Below, piece by piece: positions 1 through 9,737 of a stretch of 64,000 nt of DNA. Both the position numbers and the translations under genes were made by a program. The first letter of the stretch is position 1, and each line of letters starts with the position of its first letter. A model generated the notes under the pieces. The model worked only from the letters and a program-made list of their open reading frames with translations, was not told the DNA's origin and did no database searches. Origin of the DNA: Burkholderiales bacterium (GTDB taxonomy: Bacteria; Pseudomonadota; Gammaproteobacteria; Burkholderiales; Burkholderiaceae_C); contig JAECRO010000001.1 of assembly GCA_016000195.1 (NCBI GenBank), forward strand, positions 1 to 64,000, read 5' to 3'.

Positions 1-186
1 GGGTGTTGCTCGTCTTGGGAGTGGTGTCTTTCACGTTAAACTGAGGTTGCTAAACGAGTTCCAACCACAAACGGCGCCGACGACCAATGAGCAAGTTCCA
101 GGACATCGATAACATGCAAGTGTTCAAACAACCCATCGTTGAAGCCGAGACGGTGCCTGAGCGGCACGAGGCACGGTTCGTGGTAG

Positions 187-669
187 AGGTCATTTCTCAG
201 ATGGTTTTCATGCATCCATCCCAACCGCAACGCCTGGACACCGACAAGCCTGCAGCACTTGATACCGGCCATTCGGGGCCAGCGCCTCAATGTGCTGGCA
301 GCGTTGATGTCCTCGGGTTACTTGGAGGGCTGCATGTTTTATGGAAGCATGACGGGTGCGCGGCTGGTCAGCTTCATCAAGGAAGTGGCCCAGAAGTATG
401 ACAAACCGATCACGTTCATTTTGGACAATGCTTCGTTTCACACCTCGGAAGTTGTCAAGCAAGCCAGGGAAGAATTCGAGAAATTGGGTGTCACACTCAA
501 ATTTCTTCCTCCCTACAGTCCTGAATTAAATCGAATAGAAAAATTGTGGCACACAATAAAGCATCGCTGGATGGATGTTAAACACAGAACCACAAAAATC
601 CTTGAAACAGAGTTGTCCGGTATTCTCGAAAGATTTGGCAGTGTTTATAAATTCGAATTTTATGGTTAA
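187..669 (+). pseudogene. IS630-family transposase, 3' fragment
   Basis: The frame is open from 187 to the stop at 667, with no credible start codon; a stop in the same frame lies at 184. The translation carries the C-terminal half of an IS630/Tc1-like DDE transposase: PAIRGQRLNVLAAL, then FILDNASFHTS (second catalytic Asp), then LPPYSPELNRIEKLWHTIK (catalytic Glu). The N-terminal helix-turn-helix half and the first Asp region are absent or scrambled, since neither of the other plus frames of 1-186 continues the protein. No terminal inverted repeat was identified. I read it as a dead end-fragment of an insertion sequence next to the AT-rich pterin genes that follow. The family call is confident; the exact left boundary is not. 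Confidence 0.75.
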
Positions 670-761
670 TAACTTTTGTTGAATGACTTAACAGATTTAA
701 TGGGCAAATCGGCCCAGTGATCCACTGTGGTTTATGGAGCGCTTACGGGTTATCTCGTCCT

Positions 762-1166
762 CTACCGCATTTGCGAAAAACTGGTGTGAGGAATGCCGTT
801 CCATTCCTCGCGGTTCAGCAAGTAATGCAGTCCAACAGCATCACAATCAGGATAAACGGATGTCTTTGCGGTTCTGACGTCAACGGAAATAATTCTGGGG
901 TCCAGATGAAAGCATATTCTTATCACATCCTGGATTACCGTTTCCTGAATATTAAAATGCGTGGATGCCAGGTGCGTTGATACTCTGGATCTCAGCGCGT
1001 CATAGTCCACCGTCTCGACGATTGAATCATGCATCGTCTGGTAATCATCTACCAGCCGCAAGCCAATGTCCAGTTTGTACGGTTGTGGTCTGGTTTTTTC
1101 AAAATCGTGAATACCAATCGAAACATCCAACCTTAAGCCATCCAAGCGAATCCATTTTTCCATCAT
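762..1166 (-). CDS. FolB-like dihydroneopterin aldolase/epimerase
   Basis: This 134-residue protein has the length and pattern of the FolB/FolX family, which cleaves or epimerises dihydroneopterin side chains in folate and pterin synthesis. Glu23 (in IHDFEK) and Lys101 (in RTAKTSV) sit where the family keeps its catalytic Glu and Lys, and a VDYDAL motif lies near residue 53. The start overlaps the stop of the pteridine reductase gene (ATGA), so the two are probably translationally coupled. Base composition is clearly more AT-rich than the bio genes downstream, suggesting acquisition. It could be a FolX-type epimerase feeding tetrahydromonapterin rather than the housekeeping FolB; sequence alone does not decide. 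Confidence 0.75.
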   Translation of the reverse strand: MMEKWIRLDGLRLDVSIGIHDFEKTRPQPYKLDIGLRLVDDYQTMHDSIVETVDYDALRSRVSTHLASTHFNIQETVIQDVIRICFHLDPRIISVDVRTAKTSVYPDCDAVGLHYLLNREEWNGIPHTSFSQMR

Positions 1167-1930
1167 GGCTCCTCAAATGCCACGTCACGCGCACGCGGTA
1201 TTAAATGCTGGCCACCATCTACAATAATAGTCTGGCCGGTAATTGAACTCACCCTGTCAAGCAGCAAGACAGAGGCCGCAATATCGTCGGCAGTATTTGA
1301 TTGCCCTAGTGCCGCTATCCGGTGCGCTTTGTTAAATTCCTCTGGATTCATTTCGCCGCTGACAAAGGTAATTCCTGGCGCAATTGCGTTTACCCGTAAT
1401 ACGGGAGCGCAGCACTGCGCCAGATACCGGATGGATGAGTGGCAGGCGAGTTTCGCAAGTGTGTAGGTCATGTAGTCGGTATTCAAATTGAATAACTTCT
1501 GATCAAGCAATGTCACAACATGACTCAGACTGTCCAGTTTTGAATGACTGGCTATTCTATGCATCGCCATTGTCAGTTCCACCGGGGCCAGGTAGTTGGT
1601 TTGCAAATGATCTTCAAGACGCTCTTGAGAAAACATTTTGGCATCGTCGTAATTGAATAAAGATGCACTGTTGACCAGCAAGTTGACAGGTCCAGCCATT
1701 TCAGTGGCCCTGTCTATTAAAACACTTCTGTCCTGGGGATTGGAAAGGTCGCTGCAAATGATCCTGGCCATGCTGGCTCCTGCTTCGAGGCAATCGTCAC
1801 GGGTCTTTTTTGCATCCACCTCGCTGTTCAAGTAATGGATGACGACTCCATAACCTTCGGAGGCTAGGCGCAGGCAGATTGCGCGGCCAATTCTTTTCCC
1901 TCCACCAGTTACAAGTGCTGTGCGCTTCAT
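1163..1930 (-). CDS. Pteridine reductase-like SDR (FolM type)
   Basis: A 255-residue short-chain dehydrogenase. The N-terminal nucleotide-binding motif TGGGKRIGRA (residues 8-17) has the basic residues typical of NADPH users. The catalytic set is Asp143-Tyr156-Lys160, with Asp in place of the usual SDR serine; this Asp/Tyr/Lys arrangement and spacing is the known signature of PTR1/FolM pteridine reductases, which reduce dihydropterins to tetrahydropterins. VDGGQHL closes the fold near residue 240. It is upstream of and overlaps the FolB-like gene, so the pair probably makes a reduced pterin cofactor. GC content is low for the window, and an IS630 fragment lies just beyond the pair. Confidence 0.82.
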   Translation of the reverse strand: MKRTALVTGGGKRIGRAICLRLASEGYGVVIHYLNSEVDAKKTRDDCLEAGASMARIICSDLSNPQDRSVLIDRATEMAGPVNLLVNSASLFNYDDAKMFSQERLEDHLQTNYLAPVELTMAMHRIASHSKLDSLSHVVTLLDQKLFNLNTDYMTYTLAKLACHSSIRYLAQCCAPVLRVNAIAPGITFVSGEMNPEEFNKAHRIAALGQSNTADDIAASVLLLDRVSSITGQTIIVDGGQHLIPRARDVAFEEP

Positions 1931-2258
1931 GCTGAAACCTTTTAATTGGAGTGATAGGTTCTACCAGGCAGTATCAACTTGAGAAATACCGGGTTTTGTT
2001 TGACTTGATTTCTCCATTGGAACTTTTCAGGTTTTTTAACTTTCGGCTGGAATATGCCTGCTAGCCGCTAAATACCCCTTATGCGATTCTCCCTGCTAAT
2101 AAAGCTTCCCCCTCTATTTAGTGGTTAAGTGCTCGATGTGCGCATGATGTATTTGATGGCACCTATGCATCGAAAATACATTGGCCGAGTCAAGTTTAGC
2201 CAAGGCAGATGTCGTTATCAAACCACGCATTAGTTGTTCGAATCTGGTGCGACTGCAT
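1931..2258. other. AT-rich intergenic stretch without a gene
   Basis: No supportable coding frame is seen between the pteridine reductase start and the P450 stop. The sequence is AT-rich, with T-runs around 2031-2042. It presumably holds the promoter of the minus-strand pterin pair and the 3' end of the bio operon transcript. I could not pick a convincing terminator hairpin or promoter. Confidence 0.5.
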
Positions 2259-3503
2259 TCAGCCGTTGGCCTTGTGCCGCAATGGCAGCGTCATCAGTCC
2301 GCGATAAGCTGGTTTGTTGCCCCATATTGGCGTGGCATTGAGCAGGCTCAGTCCGGGCCAGCGCTGCAGCAACTGACCGAACACGATTTTGGCCTCCATC
2401 AGCGTGAGCGCCGCGCCCATGCAGGTATGCGGCCCCGAGCCGAAAGCCAGCGAATTGCCATGACTGCGAGTGATGTCGAACTCATCGGGCTGGGTATAGC
2501 GTTCCGGATCCCGGTTAGCGGCCCCAATCAGTGGCAGCACCAGATCACCGCGCCGCAATTGTTGGCCGTGCAGCACCAGATCAGTGCTCACACGCCGGCC
2601 GGTGTACTGCACCGGGCTGTCAAAACGCAGCAGTTCGCGCACCGCGCCAGGCAGCAGCGCGGGCTCTTCCCGCAGGCGCTGCCATTGCGATGGATGGCTC
2701 AGCAGCGAATGAAGGCCGCTGCCCAGCAGGTGGCGCGTGGTTTCATGGCCGGCGAACAGCAGCATGGCGCATTGCGCAAGCAGTTCGGCGCCGCCCTGGA
2801 TTTCACCCCTCGCCTCGGCCTGCACGAGGCGGCTAACCAGGTCGTCACCCGGCGTTTTGCGCTTGAGCGCGAGCAGGGATTCAAAGTAACGACTCATGGC
2901 CAATAAACTGGTCTGGGCTCGCCTGGCCTGCTCGCGTGATGGCTGCGGTTCGCCAATGAAGCTGGCCAAATCTTCTGACCAGGCCATGAAGTCTTCTTGC
3001 TGCGGATGCTCAATGCCCATGAGCAGCGTGATCACCCGTACCGGCAAGGGTCGTGCAACGGCTTCGATGAAATCGAAGCTTTCGAGGTTTTGCACCCGGT
3101 CAAGCAGTTCGGTGACCACCTGTTCAATGTGCGGCGTCAGCCCTTGCATCACATCGGGCCGAAAGCCTGCGTTCAGCACCTTGCGGATGCGCGGGTGGTC
3201 GGGTGCGTCGAGAAACAGCAGGGCACGGGCGAACAGCTGCTGAAAGCCGCTCAGCGCGCCCGGCGCGTCTTCATGGTTCTTGACCCAGGCGCCGGTGCGC
3301 TGCGCGGAAAAGCGCGGGTCACGCAGCACCAGTTCGACATCGGCATGACGCGTCAGCAGCCAGGCACCGCCGAAGAATTCCTCGCTCCAGTGGATGGGGC
3401 CGGCCTCGCGCAGTGCCTGGTAGGCAGGATAGGGATTGGCCAGAAACGCGGCGTCAACGAGGAGGGGGCGCTTTAGCGCCGCTGGCGTCAGCACAGCACT
3501 CAT
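2259..3503 (-). CDS. Cytochrome P450, BioI-like, last gene of the bio operon
   Basis: A 414-residue soluble bacterial P450. The I-helix oxygen motif AGHETT is at 251-256, the ExxR pair is Glu290/Arg293, and the heme loop [10 protein letters not shown] is at 354-363 with Cys361 as the thiolate ligand. The frame stays open further upstream, but the ATG at 3503 overlaps the bioB stop as ATGA, which fixes the start and implies translational coupling. In Bacillus, BioI is a P450 in the biotin operon that cleaves acyl-ACP to a pimeloyl moiety. Position and coupling here suggest the same job, which is inference. The alternative is an unrelated fatty-acid or xenobiotic P450 that joined the operon. 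Confidence 0.85.
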   Translation of the reverse strand: MSAVLTPAALKRPLLVDAAFLANPYPAYQALREAGPIHWSEEFFGGAWLLTRHADVELVLRDPRFSAQRTGAWVKNHEDAPGALSGFQQLFARALLFLDAPDHPRIRKVLNAGFRPDVMQGLTPHIEQVVTELLDRVQNLESFDFIEAVARPLPVRVITLLMGIEHPQQEDFMAWSEDLASFIGEPQPSREQARRAQTSLLAMSRYFESLLALKRKTPGDDLVSRLVQAEARGEIQGGAELLAQCAMLLFAGHETTRHLLGSGLHSLLSHPSQWQRLREEPALLPGAVRELLRFDSPVQYTGRRVSTDLVLHGQQLRRGDLVLPLIGAANRDPERYTQPDEFDITRSHGNSLAFGSGPHTCMGAALTLMEAKIVFGQLLQRWPGLSLLNATPIWGNKPAYRGLMTLPLRHKANG

Positions 3504-4540
3504 TGGCACGGCTGGGCATGAGCCGCCGGGCGCTCGCCCTGCACCTTCAGGCCCAGACGCACGAACAGCTGGCGATCCTTGTCGGCCTGGGGGTTGCTGG
3601 TGGTGAGCAGCTTGTCGCCGTAAAAGATCGAATTGGCGCCTGCCAGGAAACACAGCGCCTGCAAGGCTTCATCCATCTGTTCGCGCCCTGCGGACAGGCG
3701 AACCATCGTCAGTGGCATGGTGATCCGGGCAATGGCAATCGTGCGCACGAACTCGAACGGGTCCAGCGGCGGGGTGTCGGCCAGCGGTGTGCCTTTGACG
3801 GCGACCAGGTTGTTGATGGGCACCGATTCGGGGTAGGGGTTGAGGTTGGCCAGCTGCGCGATCAGTCCGGCGCGTTCGCCACGGGATTCACCCATGCCGA
3901 CGATGCCGCCACAGCAGACATTGATGCCGGCGGCACGAACGTTGGTCAAGGTGTCAAGCCGGTCCTGGTAAGTACGCGTGGTGATGATGCTTTCGTAGAA
4001 CTCGGGCGCGCTGTCCAGGTTGTGGTTGTAGTAGTCCAGTCCGGCGTCTTTCAGCGCCTGCGCTTGCTGGGCTTCGAGCATGCCCAGCGTCATGCAGGTT
4101 TCCAGGCCCAGGGCGCGCACTTCGCGCACCATGTCGGTCACGCGCTCCATGTCGCGCTCCTTGGGGCTGCGCCAGGCCGCGCCCATGCAGAAGCGGGTGG
4201 CTCCCTGGTCTTTGGCGGCCTGGGCGGCTTCGATGACTTCGGCCAGCGGCATGAGCTTGCTGGCCTCGACGCCGCTGTCGGCGGTGGAGGCCTGTGGGCA
4301 GTAGCCGCAGTCCTCGGCGCAGCCGCCGGTCTTGATGGACAACAGCGTGGACAGCTGGACTTCGTTGGCATCAAAGTGTTCGCGATGCACCTGCTGGGCG
4401 CGAAACAGCAGGTCCATGAACGGCAGCTCGTACAGGGTCGCCACGTCAGCGACCTGCCAGCGAAGCGGGGCTTTCGGTGTCGTGGATGGCGCTGAGGCGC
4501 GGCGCAGGGACGAAACGGGAATGGTCGCAATGGTGGTCAT
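3500..4540 (-). CDS. bioB: Biotin synthase
   Basis: Radical-SAM enzyme inserting sulfur into dethiobiotin, the last step of biotin synthesis. The 346 residues include the iron-sulfur motif CAEDCGYC, with Cys74, Cys78 and Cys81 as CxxxCxxC ligands of the [4Fe-4S] cluster, and the downstream family features YYNHNLDS and GGIVGMGE. The start shares one base with the bioD stop (TGATG), and its stop overlaps the P450 start. The N-terminal ~25 residues, rich in Ser, Thr and Pro, are longer than in E. coli BioB. It is an integral part of the panD-bioAFDB-P450 run. Identification is secure. Confidence 0.97.
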   Translation of the reverse strand: MTTIATIPVSSLRRASAPSTTPKAPLRWQVADVATLYELPFMDLLFRAQQVHREHFDANEVQLSTLLSIKTGGCAEDCGYCPQASTADSGVEASKLMPLAEVIEAAQAAKDQGATRFCMGAAWRSPKERDMERVTDMVREVRALGLETCMTLGMLEAQQAQALKDAGLDYYNHNLDSAPEFYESIITTRTYQDRLDTLTNVRAAGINVCCGGIVGMGESRGERAGLIAQLANLNPYPESVPINNLVAVKGTPLADTPPLDPFEFVRTIAIARITMPLTMVRLSAGREQMDEALQALCFLAGANSIFYGDKLLTTSNPQADKDRQLFVRLGLKVQGERPAAHAQPCQ

Positions 4541-5307
4541 CAGGTTTTCTCAGGTGAAAAAGGGGAGACAAAAAGCATGGGTTCAAGCACCCTTTTGAGG
4601 GCTGCGGCGTCAAGGTGATTGGCCACGGCAGCGGGTGTTGGCGCGGGCATCCAGGGCACCACGCCCAGGCAGGGTGCCTGGTGGCGGCGTGTCAGTTCAT
4701 GGCGCAGGCTGGCGAGATTGCCTTCGCTGTGCGCCATGTCGGGGTCAACGGTACTGGCAATCCAGCCGGCCAATGGCAACTGGCGCACCCGTATGGCTTC
4801 GGCCGTCAGCAGCGCATGGCTGATACAGCCCAGGCGCAGGCCAACCACCATCACCACCGGCAGGCCCAGCGCGAGGGCCAGGTCAGCGGTGTCCCAGTCG
4901 GGACCGAGGGGCACGCAAAAACCACCCACGCCCTCGACGACGATGACATCGGCGCGGCTTGCCAGATGATGGGCAGCGGACAAAATTGTTGCTTGATCGA
5001 TGCATCGGTTTTCCAGCGCAGCGGCTATCTGCGGTGCGCAGGCCGCTTTGAACTGCAGCGGCCCGACTTCGGCATCGGTCAGTCGCACCGAGCCAGCCTG
5101 GCGCAAGGCCTGTACGTCCTCATTGACCGGCCGGCCATCAATCAGCAGCGTGCCGGCCGCCACCGGCTTGAGCCCGGCGCTGCGCCAGCCCTGCTGGGCG
5201 CACCAGTGCAGCAGCGCCGCACTGACATGCGTCTTACCCACGGCAGTGTCGGTGCCGGTGACAAAGCAGCCATGCAGCGCCTGGGATGTCAGGCCGGATA
5301 CGGTCAT
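4540..5307 (-). CDS. bioD: Dethiobiotin synthetase
   Basis: ATP-dependent closure of the ureido ring of 7,8-diaminopelargonate to dethiobiotin. The protein has 255 residues from the ATG at 5307; the open frame runs further upstream, but that ATG overlaps the bioF stop (ATGA), making it the natural start. Seen are the P-loop [12 protein letters not shown] near the N terminus and [11 protein letters not shown], the conserved EGAGG-type segment with one Gly-Val variation. It is coupled to bioF upstream and bioB downstream. Length and motifs agree with the family. Confidence 0.95.
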   Translation of the reverse strand: MTVSGLTSQALHGCFVTGTDTAVGKTHVSAALLHWCAQQGWRSAGLKPVAAGTLLIDGRPVNEDVQALRQAGSVRLTDAEVGPLQFKAACAPQIAAALENRCIDQATILSAAHHLASRADVIVVEGVGGFCVPLGPDWDTADLALALGLPVVMVVGLRLGCISHALLTAEAIRVRQLPLAGWIASTVDPDMAHSEGNLASLRHELTRRHQAPCLGVVPWMPAPTPAAVANHLDAAALKRVLEPMLFVSPFSPEKT

Positions 5308-6521
5308 GCCAATTTCCTTGAGGCCAGCGCCAGGCCCTCGACCAGGCGCTGCACATCCGCGGCGCTGTGAGAAGCGCTCAGGGTAATGCGCAGGCGGGCC
5401 GTGCCGACCGGCACCGTGGGTGGACGAATGGCGGGAACCCACAGCCCCTGGGCATCCAGTGCGGCCATCAGCGCCAGCGCGGCGGCGTTGCTGCCCACGA
5501 GCAATGGCTGAATCGCGGTGGTCGAGTCTGACAGCCGCCAGCCCGATGCAGGGCGCCCGGCGATCAACGCGGCGAGTTGGGTGCGCAGCTGGACGATCAG
5601 TTGCTGCAGTTGTTCGCGCCGTTGATTGCCTTCGGTCCCGCTGATGAGGCGCAGGCTTTCCCGCAGGGCATGCGCCACGGCGGGTGGCGCGGCGGTGGTG
5701 TAGATGTAGGGGCGGGCGGACTGCACCAGCCAGTCGATGATGGTCGGATGCGCGGCGACAAAAGCGCCGCCCACGCCGGCCGCCTTGCCCAGCGTGCCCA
5801 TGTAGATGAGTCGTTCGCTGCGCAGTCCAAAATGCGCCAGGCTGCCGCGGCCCTGCGCACCGAGTACGCCAAAGCCATGGGCGTCATCCACGATCAGCCA
5901 GGCATCAAAGCGCTCGGCCAGCGCCAGCAGCGCCGGCAAGTCGGCCATGTCGCCGTCCATGCTGAAGACCGCATCGGTCACGATCAGCTTGACGGGCGTG
6001 GCGCAGCGTTCGAGCTGGCTGGCCAGCACGCTCAGGTTGCGGTGGGCGTAGCGCTGCATGGGTGCCTTGGCCAGCAAGGCGCCGTCGATCAGCGAGGCAT
6101 GGTTGAGTTTGTCGGCGAAGATCGTGGCGCTGGCATCGCCCAGGGCGGTGAGCAGCGCGACATTGGCCAGGAAACCGGTGCAGAAGTACAGCGCCGCAGC
6201 ATTCGGAATGGACGGCGCCAGCCAGGCGGCCAAGTCCTCCTCCAGCGCGGCATGGGCGCGGGAGTGGCCGCTGATCAGGTGCGAAGCGCCGCTGCCCGCG
6301 CCGAACTGCCGCGCGCCCTCGGCCATCGCCAGGGCCAGGGCCGGGTGATTTGCCAGGCCCAGGTAGTCGTTGCTGCAAAATGCCAGCAACTCGCGCGCCG
6401 GCTGGCCGTTCCGGCTGACCCACTGGCGCGGCGCGCACGGCGACTCGGCGATTCGGCGCTGGCGCCCCAGCCCTTGGGCATCGCGCTCAAGCCGTTGGCG
6501 GTTCAGGTGGTCTATCAGCAT
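5304..6521 (-). CDS. bioF: 8-amino-7-oxononanoate synthase
   Basis: PLP enzyme condensing pimeloyl-ACP (or -CoA) with L-alanine. The protein is 405 residues from the ATG at 6521; a TTG two codons upstream is possible but less likely. Family landmarks are [20 protein letters not shown], the Asp-containing VDDAHGFGV, and [11 protein letters not shown] carrying the PLP lysine (about residue 246). The start lies inside the end of bioA (35-nt overlap) and the stop overlaps the bioD start. Its substrate, the pimeloyl thioester, is the one biotin intermediate whose source is not encoded by known bioC/bioH genes in this window. Confidence 0.96.
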   Translation of the reverse strand: MLIDHLNRQRLERDAQGLGRQRRIAESPCAPRQWVSRNGQPARELLAFCSNDYLGLANHPALALAMAEGARQFGAGSGASHLISGHSRAHAALEEDLAAWLAPSIPNAAALYFCTGFLANVALLTALGDASATIFADKLNHASLIDGALLAKAPMQRYAHRNLSVLASQLERCATPVKLIVTDAVFSMDGDMADLPALLALAERFDAWLIVDDAHGFGVLGAQGRGSLAHFGLRSERLIYMGTLGKAAGVGGAFVAAHPTIIDWLVQSARPYIYTTAAPPAVAHALRESLRLISGTEGNQRREQLQQLIVQLRTQLAALIAGRPASGWRLSDSTTAIQPLLVGSNAAALALMAALDAQGLWVPAIRPPTVPVGTARLRITLSASHSAADVQRLVEGLALASRKLA

Positions 6522-7899
6522 TGTCAAGATCCGTGAAGGTCTGGTTCAGGACATCGTCCAGTGTGGCTAACACGCGCTCGGCCAGCCATGAAGACAGGCG
6601 CTCGTCCAGCAGGTAGGGCGGCATCAGGTACACGGTGCGCCCAATGGGGCGAATCAGCAGCTCGCGCTCGCGCCCGGCCAGGTGAAAGCGCTCTGCAAAA
6701 CGCGGGCCGACCAGCGGCTCGCACACATCGAAAGCCCAGATCATGCCCGTCTGGCGCAAGTGCTCGATGCGCGCATCGGTTTTCAGCGGCGCCAGCGCGG
6801 CGGTTAGCCGCGCGGCGTGCTGCCGGTTGTGCCGCAGAACGTCGTCCTGCGCGAAGCGGTCGAGCACCGTCAGCGCGGCGCGGCAGGCCAGGGCGTTGCC
6901 GGTGTAGGAGTGTGAATGCAAAAAGCCGCGCGCCACATCGTCATCCAGAAAGGCTTCGTAGATGCGGTCGCGCGACAGCACCAGCGACAGCGGCAGGTAG
7001 CCACCGCTGATGCCTTTGGACAAACAGGTCAGGTCGGGCCAGATCTGGGGCTGGCCCGGCAGCGCCGCCTGCTCGAAGGCGAAAAAGGTGCCGGTACGCC
7101 CGCAGCCCACGGCAATCTCGTCGGCAATCAGGAGCACCTCGTATTGGTCGCACAGTGCGCGCGCGGCGCGCAGGTAGGCGGGGTCGTGCATCGCCATGCC
7201 GGTGGCGCCCTGCACCAAGGGCTCCAGGATGAGGGCGGCGATGTGTTCGTGGCTTTCGGCCAGCAGGGCTTGCAACTCGGCGGCGGCGCGCAGCGCGACA
7301 TCGGCGGCCGTCTCGCCCGGCAACGCCTGGCGCGCATCGGGCGACATGACCTGATGCGAGCGCATCAAGAGCGGGTCGTAGGCATCGCGAAACACAGCCA
7401 CGTCGGTGACGGCCAGCGCGCCCAGCGTTTCACCATGGTAGCCCTGGCGCAGGCAGACGAACTCGCGCTTGGTGGCATGGCCACGGTTTCGCCAGTAATG
7501 AAAGCTCATTTTCAGCGCAATCTCCACCGCCGAGGCCCCGTCGCTGGCGAAAAAGCAGTGCCCAAGCACGCCATCCGTCAGGGCGGACAGCCTCTCGGCG
7601 AGTTCCACCGCCGGAGCATGGGTGCAGCCGGCCAGCATGACGTGCGGCAAGGTATCCAGCTGGTCCTTGAGGGCCGCATTGATGCGCGCATCGGCATGGC
7701 CAAACAGGTTCACCCACCAGGAACTGCTGGTGTCAAAGTAGCGCCGGCCAGTGTCGTCAAACAGCCAGGGGCCTTCGCCGCGCACGATGGCTAAAGGCGG
7801 CACGGCGGCAGCGCGCTGCATCTGGGTGCAGGGGTGCCAGACGGCAGCGAGGCTGCGACTGGCCAGTGAGGTGGCCGGCATGCCGCCGGCTTCTGGCAT
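6487..7899 (-). CDS. bioA: Adenosylmethionine-8-amino-7-oxononanoate transaminase
   Basis: PLP aminotransferase that uses SAM to convert the bioF product to 7,8-diaminopelargonate. About 470 residues; WHPCTQM near residue 21, the [11 protein letters not shown] segment, Asp260 ([10 protein letters not shown]) for the PLP ring nitrogen and Lys295 ([12 protein letters not shown]) for the Schiff base are all visible. The ATG at 7899 overlaps the panD stop by one base (TGATG); a GTG immediately before it is an alternative start. The 3' end overlaps bioF. Assignment is secure because the WHP motif and gene context separate BioA from other class III aminotransferases. Confidence 0.96.
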   Translation of the reverse strand: MPEAGGMPATSLASRSLAAVWHPCTQMQRAAAVPPLAIVRGEGPWLFDDTGRRYFDTSSSWWVNLFGHADARINAALKDQLDTLPHVMLAGCTHAPAVELAERLSALTDGVLGHCFFASDGASAVEIALKMSFHYWRNRGHATKREFVCLRQGYHGETLGALAVTDVAVFRDAYDPLLMRSHQVMSPDARQALPGETAADVALRAAAELQALLAESHEHIAALILEPLVQGATGMAMHDPAYLRAARALCDQYEVLLIADEIAVGCGRTGTFFAFEQAALPGQPQIWPDLTCLSKGISGGYLPLSLVLSRDRIYEAFLDDDVARGFLHSHSYTGNALACRAALTVLDRFAQDDVLRHNRQHAARLTAALAPLKTDARIEHLRQTGMIWAFDVCEPLVGPRFAERFHLAGRERELLIRPIGRTVYLMPPYLLDERLSSWLAERVLATLDDVLNQTFTDLDNADRPPEPPTA

Positions 7900-8279
7900 C
7901 ACAGGCGCTGAGTTGGCACCTTGTGGCGCAACTCGGTCTGGCGGTTCTTGTCGTCTACAAATACCAGCTGGGGGCTGTGTGCGGCCAGCTGGTCGTCGTG
8001 GACCTGGGCAAAGGCGGCGATGATGATCAGGTCGCCGGCAGAGGCGCGGCGTGCGGCCGAGCCGTTGACCGAAATCATGCCCGAGCCGCGTTCGCCCTTG
8101 ATGGCATAGGTGATGAAGCGCTCGCCGTTGTTGATGTTCCAGATATGGATTTGCTCGTTTTCGGCGATATTTGCCGCGTCAAGCAGGTCTTCATCAATGG
8201 CGCAGGAGCCTTCGTAATGCAATTCGCAGTGGGTCACGGCGACGCGGTGGATCTTGGATTTCAGCAGGGTTCGGAACAT
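7899..8279 (-). CDS. panD: Aspartate 1-decarboxylase, pyruvoyl enzyme
   Basis: Makes beta-alanine from aspartate for pantothenate and CoA. The 126-residue proenzyme has the self-cleavage site YEGSC, with Gly24-Ser25 as the scissile bond generating the pyruvoyl group, and the downstream [13 protein letters not shown] and [16 protein letters not shown] segments of the family. It is the first gene of the minus-strand run and its stop overlaps the bioA start, so beta-alanine and biotin synthesis appear co-expressed. The usual panD neighbours panB and panC are absent here. No riboswitch or BirA-like operator was recognised upstream. Confidence 0.95.
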   Translation of the reverse strand: MFRTLLKSKIHRVAVTHCELHYEGSCAIDEDLLDAANIAENEQIHIWNINNGERFITYAIKGERGSGMISVNGSAARRASAGDLIIIAAFAQVHDDQLAAHSPQLVFVDDKNRQTELRHKVPTQRL

Positions 8280-8990
8280 GGTGACTCTCGGGTTCTATTT
8301 TTTAGCCGTCATGAAGCACAAGTTGAAGGGGGTTTCATGCCGGCCTGACAGCTTTCAATGGTTTGGATACTAGCATTGGATGCATTGCTTCCTGCCCGCC
8401 GAAGCGGCCGATCAACTTGCTCCAGCAGGCGTCGCTCGATAGGCCTTGTCCCGTGCATGCGCAGCCGGTCATTTTCAGGCAGAGGCCTGCAGGATATTCA
8501 GCCTTGGCTTAGCAGCATTTGCAACCACAGTGTCTGCTGCTGTAACCGCTGGTGCGGCGGAGTATGCGTGGCTTACCTGGCGGCCAGCGCGGCATTAATG
8601 TCCGCCAGCAGCGCCGGGCTGTTGGGCGTCACGCTGACGACAAAGAGCCCAGGCTGACGAATGAATCCTGAGCAGAGGGGCTGCCTTCCAAGGCCAGAAA
8701 TGCCTGGGAAGCCTTGTATTCTCTGGCGGGTACATTCAAAATCGTTGTGCTTGGCAAGGCGCCCGCGATAGGTGTTTTGGCCCTGCGGAGCGCGGGAAAC
8801 AGTGTCAGTAATTTAGCGGGCAAGCTGTGCTTCGCGTTTCTTGACGCATAATTCAGATGTGCAGGTGTCAAAACATTCGCACAGGTTAGGTGATCGGTCA
8901 GTTTCGCGCGCTACGGCGGTACTTCTTGGGTTTGTTGTGCTTTCGGGACCCCATCGCTTTTGTCTTTTTATGTATTTTTGAGGAGTCCCC
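8280..8990. other. 711-bp gap with possible gene remnant
   Basis: No complete gene is supported. On the minus strand an open frame ending at a TAA at 8573-8575, traceable back to about 8690, has high third-position GC and protein-like content (FVVSVTPNSPALLADINAAL); it looks like the broken 3' end of a gene, but no family was recognised. A second short minus-strand frame of about 45 codons lies near 8340-8477 and is unsupported. The right end, 8870-8990, is the leader of the RRM gene, with a GAGGAG ribosome site just before 8991. Confidence 0.4.
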
Positions 8991-9350
8991 ATGGGCAATA
9001 AACTTTACGTCGGCAACCTGCCGTACACGGTGCGTGACGAAGATCTGCAACAGTCTTTTGGCGAATTCGGCGCTATCACCAGCGCAAAAGTCATGATGGA
9101 ACGCGACACCGGTCGCTCCAAAGGCTTTGGATTCGTCGAAATGGGCAGCGATGCCGAAGCGCAAGCCGCAATTGCCGGCATGAACGGTCAGTCTCTTGGT
9201 GGCCGTAGCATCACCGTGAACGAGGCCCGTCCCATGGAAGCACGTCCTCCTCGCACCGGCGGTTTTGGCGGCGGTGGCGGCTACGGCGGCGGTGGCGATC
9301 GTTCGGGCGGTGGCGGCTACGGTGGTGGTGGTGGTCGCGGCGGCTACTAA
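8991..9350 (+). CDS. RRM RNA-binding protein with glycine-rich tail
   Basis: A 119-residue protein with one RNA recognition motif: RNP2 is LYVGNLPY (residues 5-12) and RNP1 is KGFGFVEM (about 44-51). After residue 90 it switches to a Gly/Tyr/Arg-rich tail of GGGGYGGG-type repeats. This is the architecture of the small glycine-rich RNA-binding proteins of cyanobacteria and many proteobacteria, often cold-induced RNA chaperones. A strong GAGGAG site precedes the ATG, and the 5' leader is long, which would suit post-transcriptional control. It stands alone and is followed by a clear terminator. Confidence 0.92.
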   Translation: MGNKLYVGNLPYTVRDEDLQQSFGEFGAITSAKVMMERDTGRSKGFGFVEMGSDAEAQAAIAGMNGQSLGGRSITVNEARPMEARPPRTGGFGGGGGYGGGGDRSGGGGYGGGGGRGGY

Positions 9351-9425
9351 GCCCTGAAAATCCAGTCAACGGCAGGGATGTTGTTGCAAACCAGCTGTCT
9401 CGGCCTTGCGCTGAGCAAAGCATAA

Positions 9426-9462
9426 GAGGCTTCAGAACTTCGGTTTTGAAGCCTTTTTCTTT
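9426..9462 (+). terminator. Rho-independent terminator of the RRM gene
   Basis: An 11-bp stem with one mismatch, GGCTTCAGAAC / GTTTTGAAGCC, is closed by a TTCG tetraloop and followed by a run of T residues (9453-9459). It is the best-formed terminator in the window. Confidence 0.92.
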
Positions 9463-9534
9463 GGAGTGACGAAATTGCGCTGGGGGAAGCAGAGCGCACG
9501 CGACGAGGCAGATCATGACAGCAAGGCCGTGAGA

Positions 9535-9621
9535 TTGACACAATCCGCAAATGATCGATGTGATACGGCAAGGCTGACTTGTCCTGCAGACCGCCCGGGA
9601 GTAATTCCGAGGCGGTTTTTT
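9535..9621 (+). ncRNA. Candidate short RNA: promoter plus terminator
   Basis: A perfect TTGACA sits at 9535-9540, and an acceptable -10 (TGTGAT, 9559-9564, 18-bp spacer) follows. About 30 nt further on is a hairpin, CCGCC..GG..CC..GGCGG, ending in TTTTTT at 9615-9620. The implied transcript would be about 50 nt (roughly 9571-9621), isolated between the RRM terminator and clpS, with no open frame. It could instead be a leader attenuator of clpS or a chance hairpin. No homologous RNA family was recognised. Confidence 0.4.
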
Positions 9622-9737
9622 CATGCTTTGGTGGCTGCGTATTCCGTCATCGGTTGACGCCCGCTTGAATGTAGCTTGCTTGCCACCAATTGCCTTATCC
9701 GATGCAATAAATGATACCGATGGCTAGAATGTTTTCC

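Noticed and set aside
87-401. Open frame over the left end, in a different frame from the transposase
   Set aside because: It covers the IS630 fragment in the wrong frame, matches no family and lacks a ribosome site.
717-980. Plus-strand frame over the FolB-like gene
   Set aside because: It is antisense to a well-supported gene with catalytic residues.
2259-3503. P450 as a xenobiotic-catabolism gene
   Set aside because: Translational coupling to bioB and its place in the bio operon favour a biotin role, although the alternative is kept as possible.
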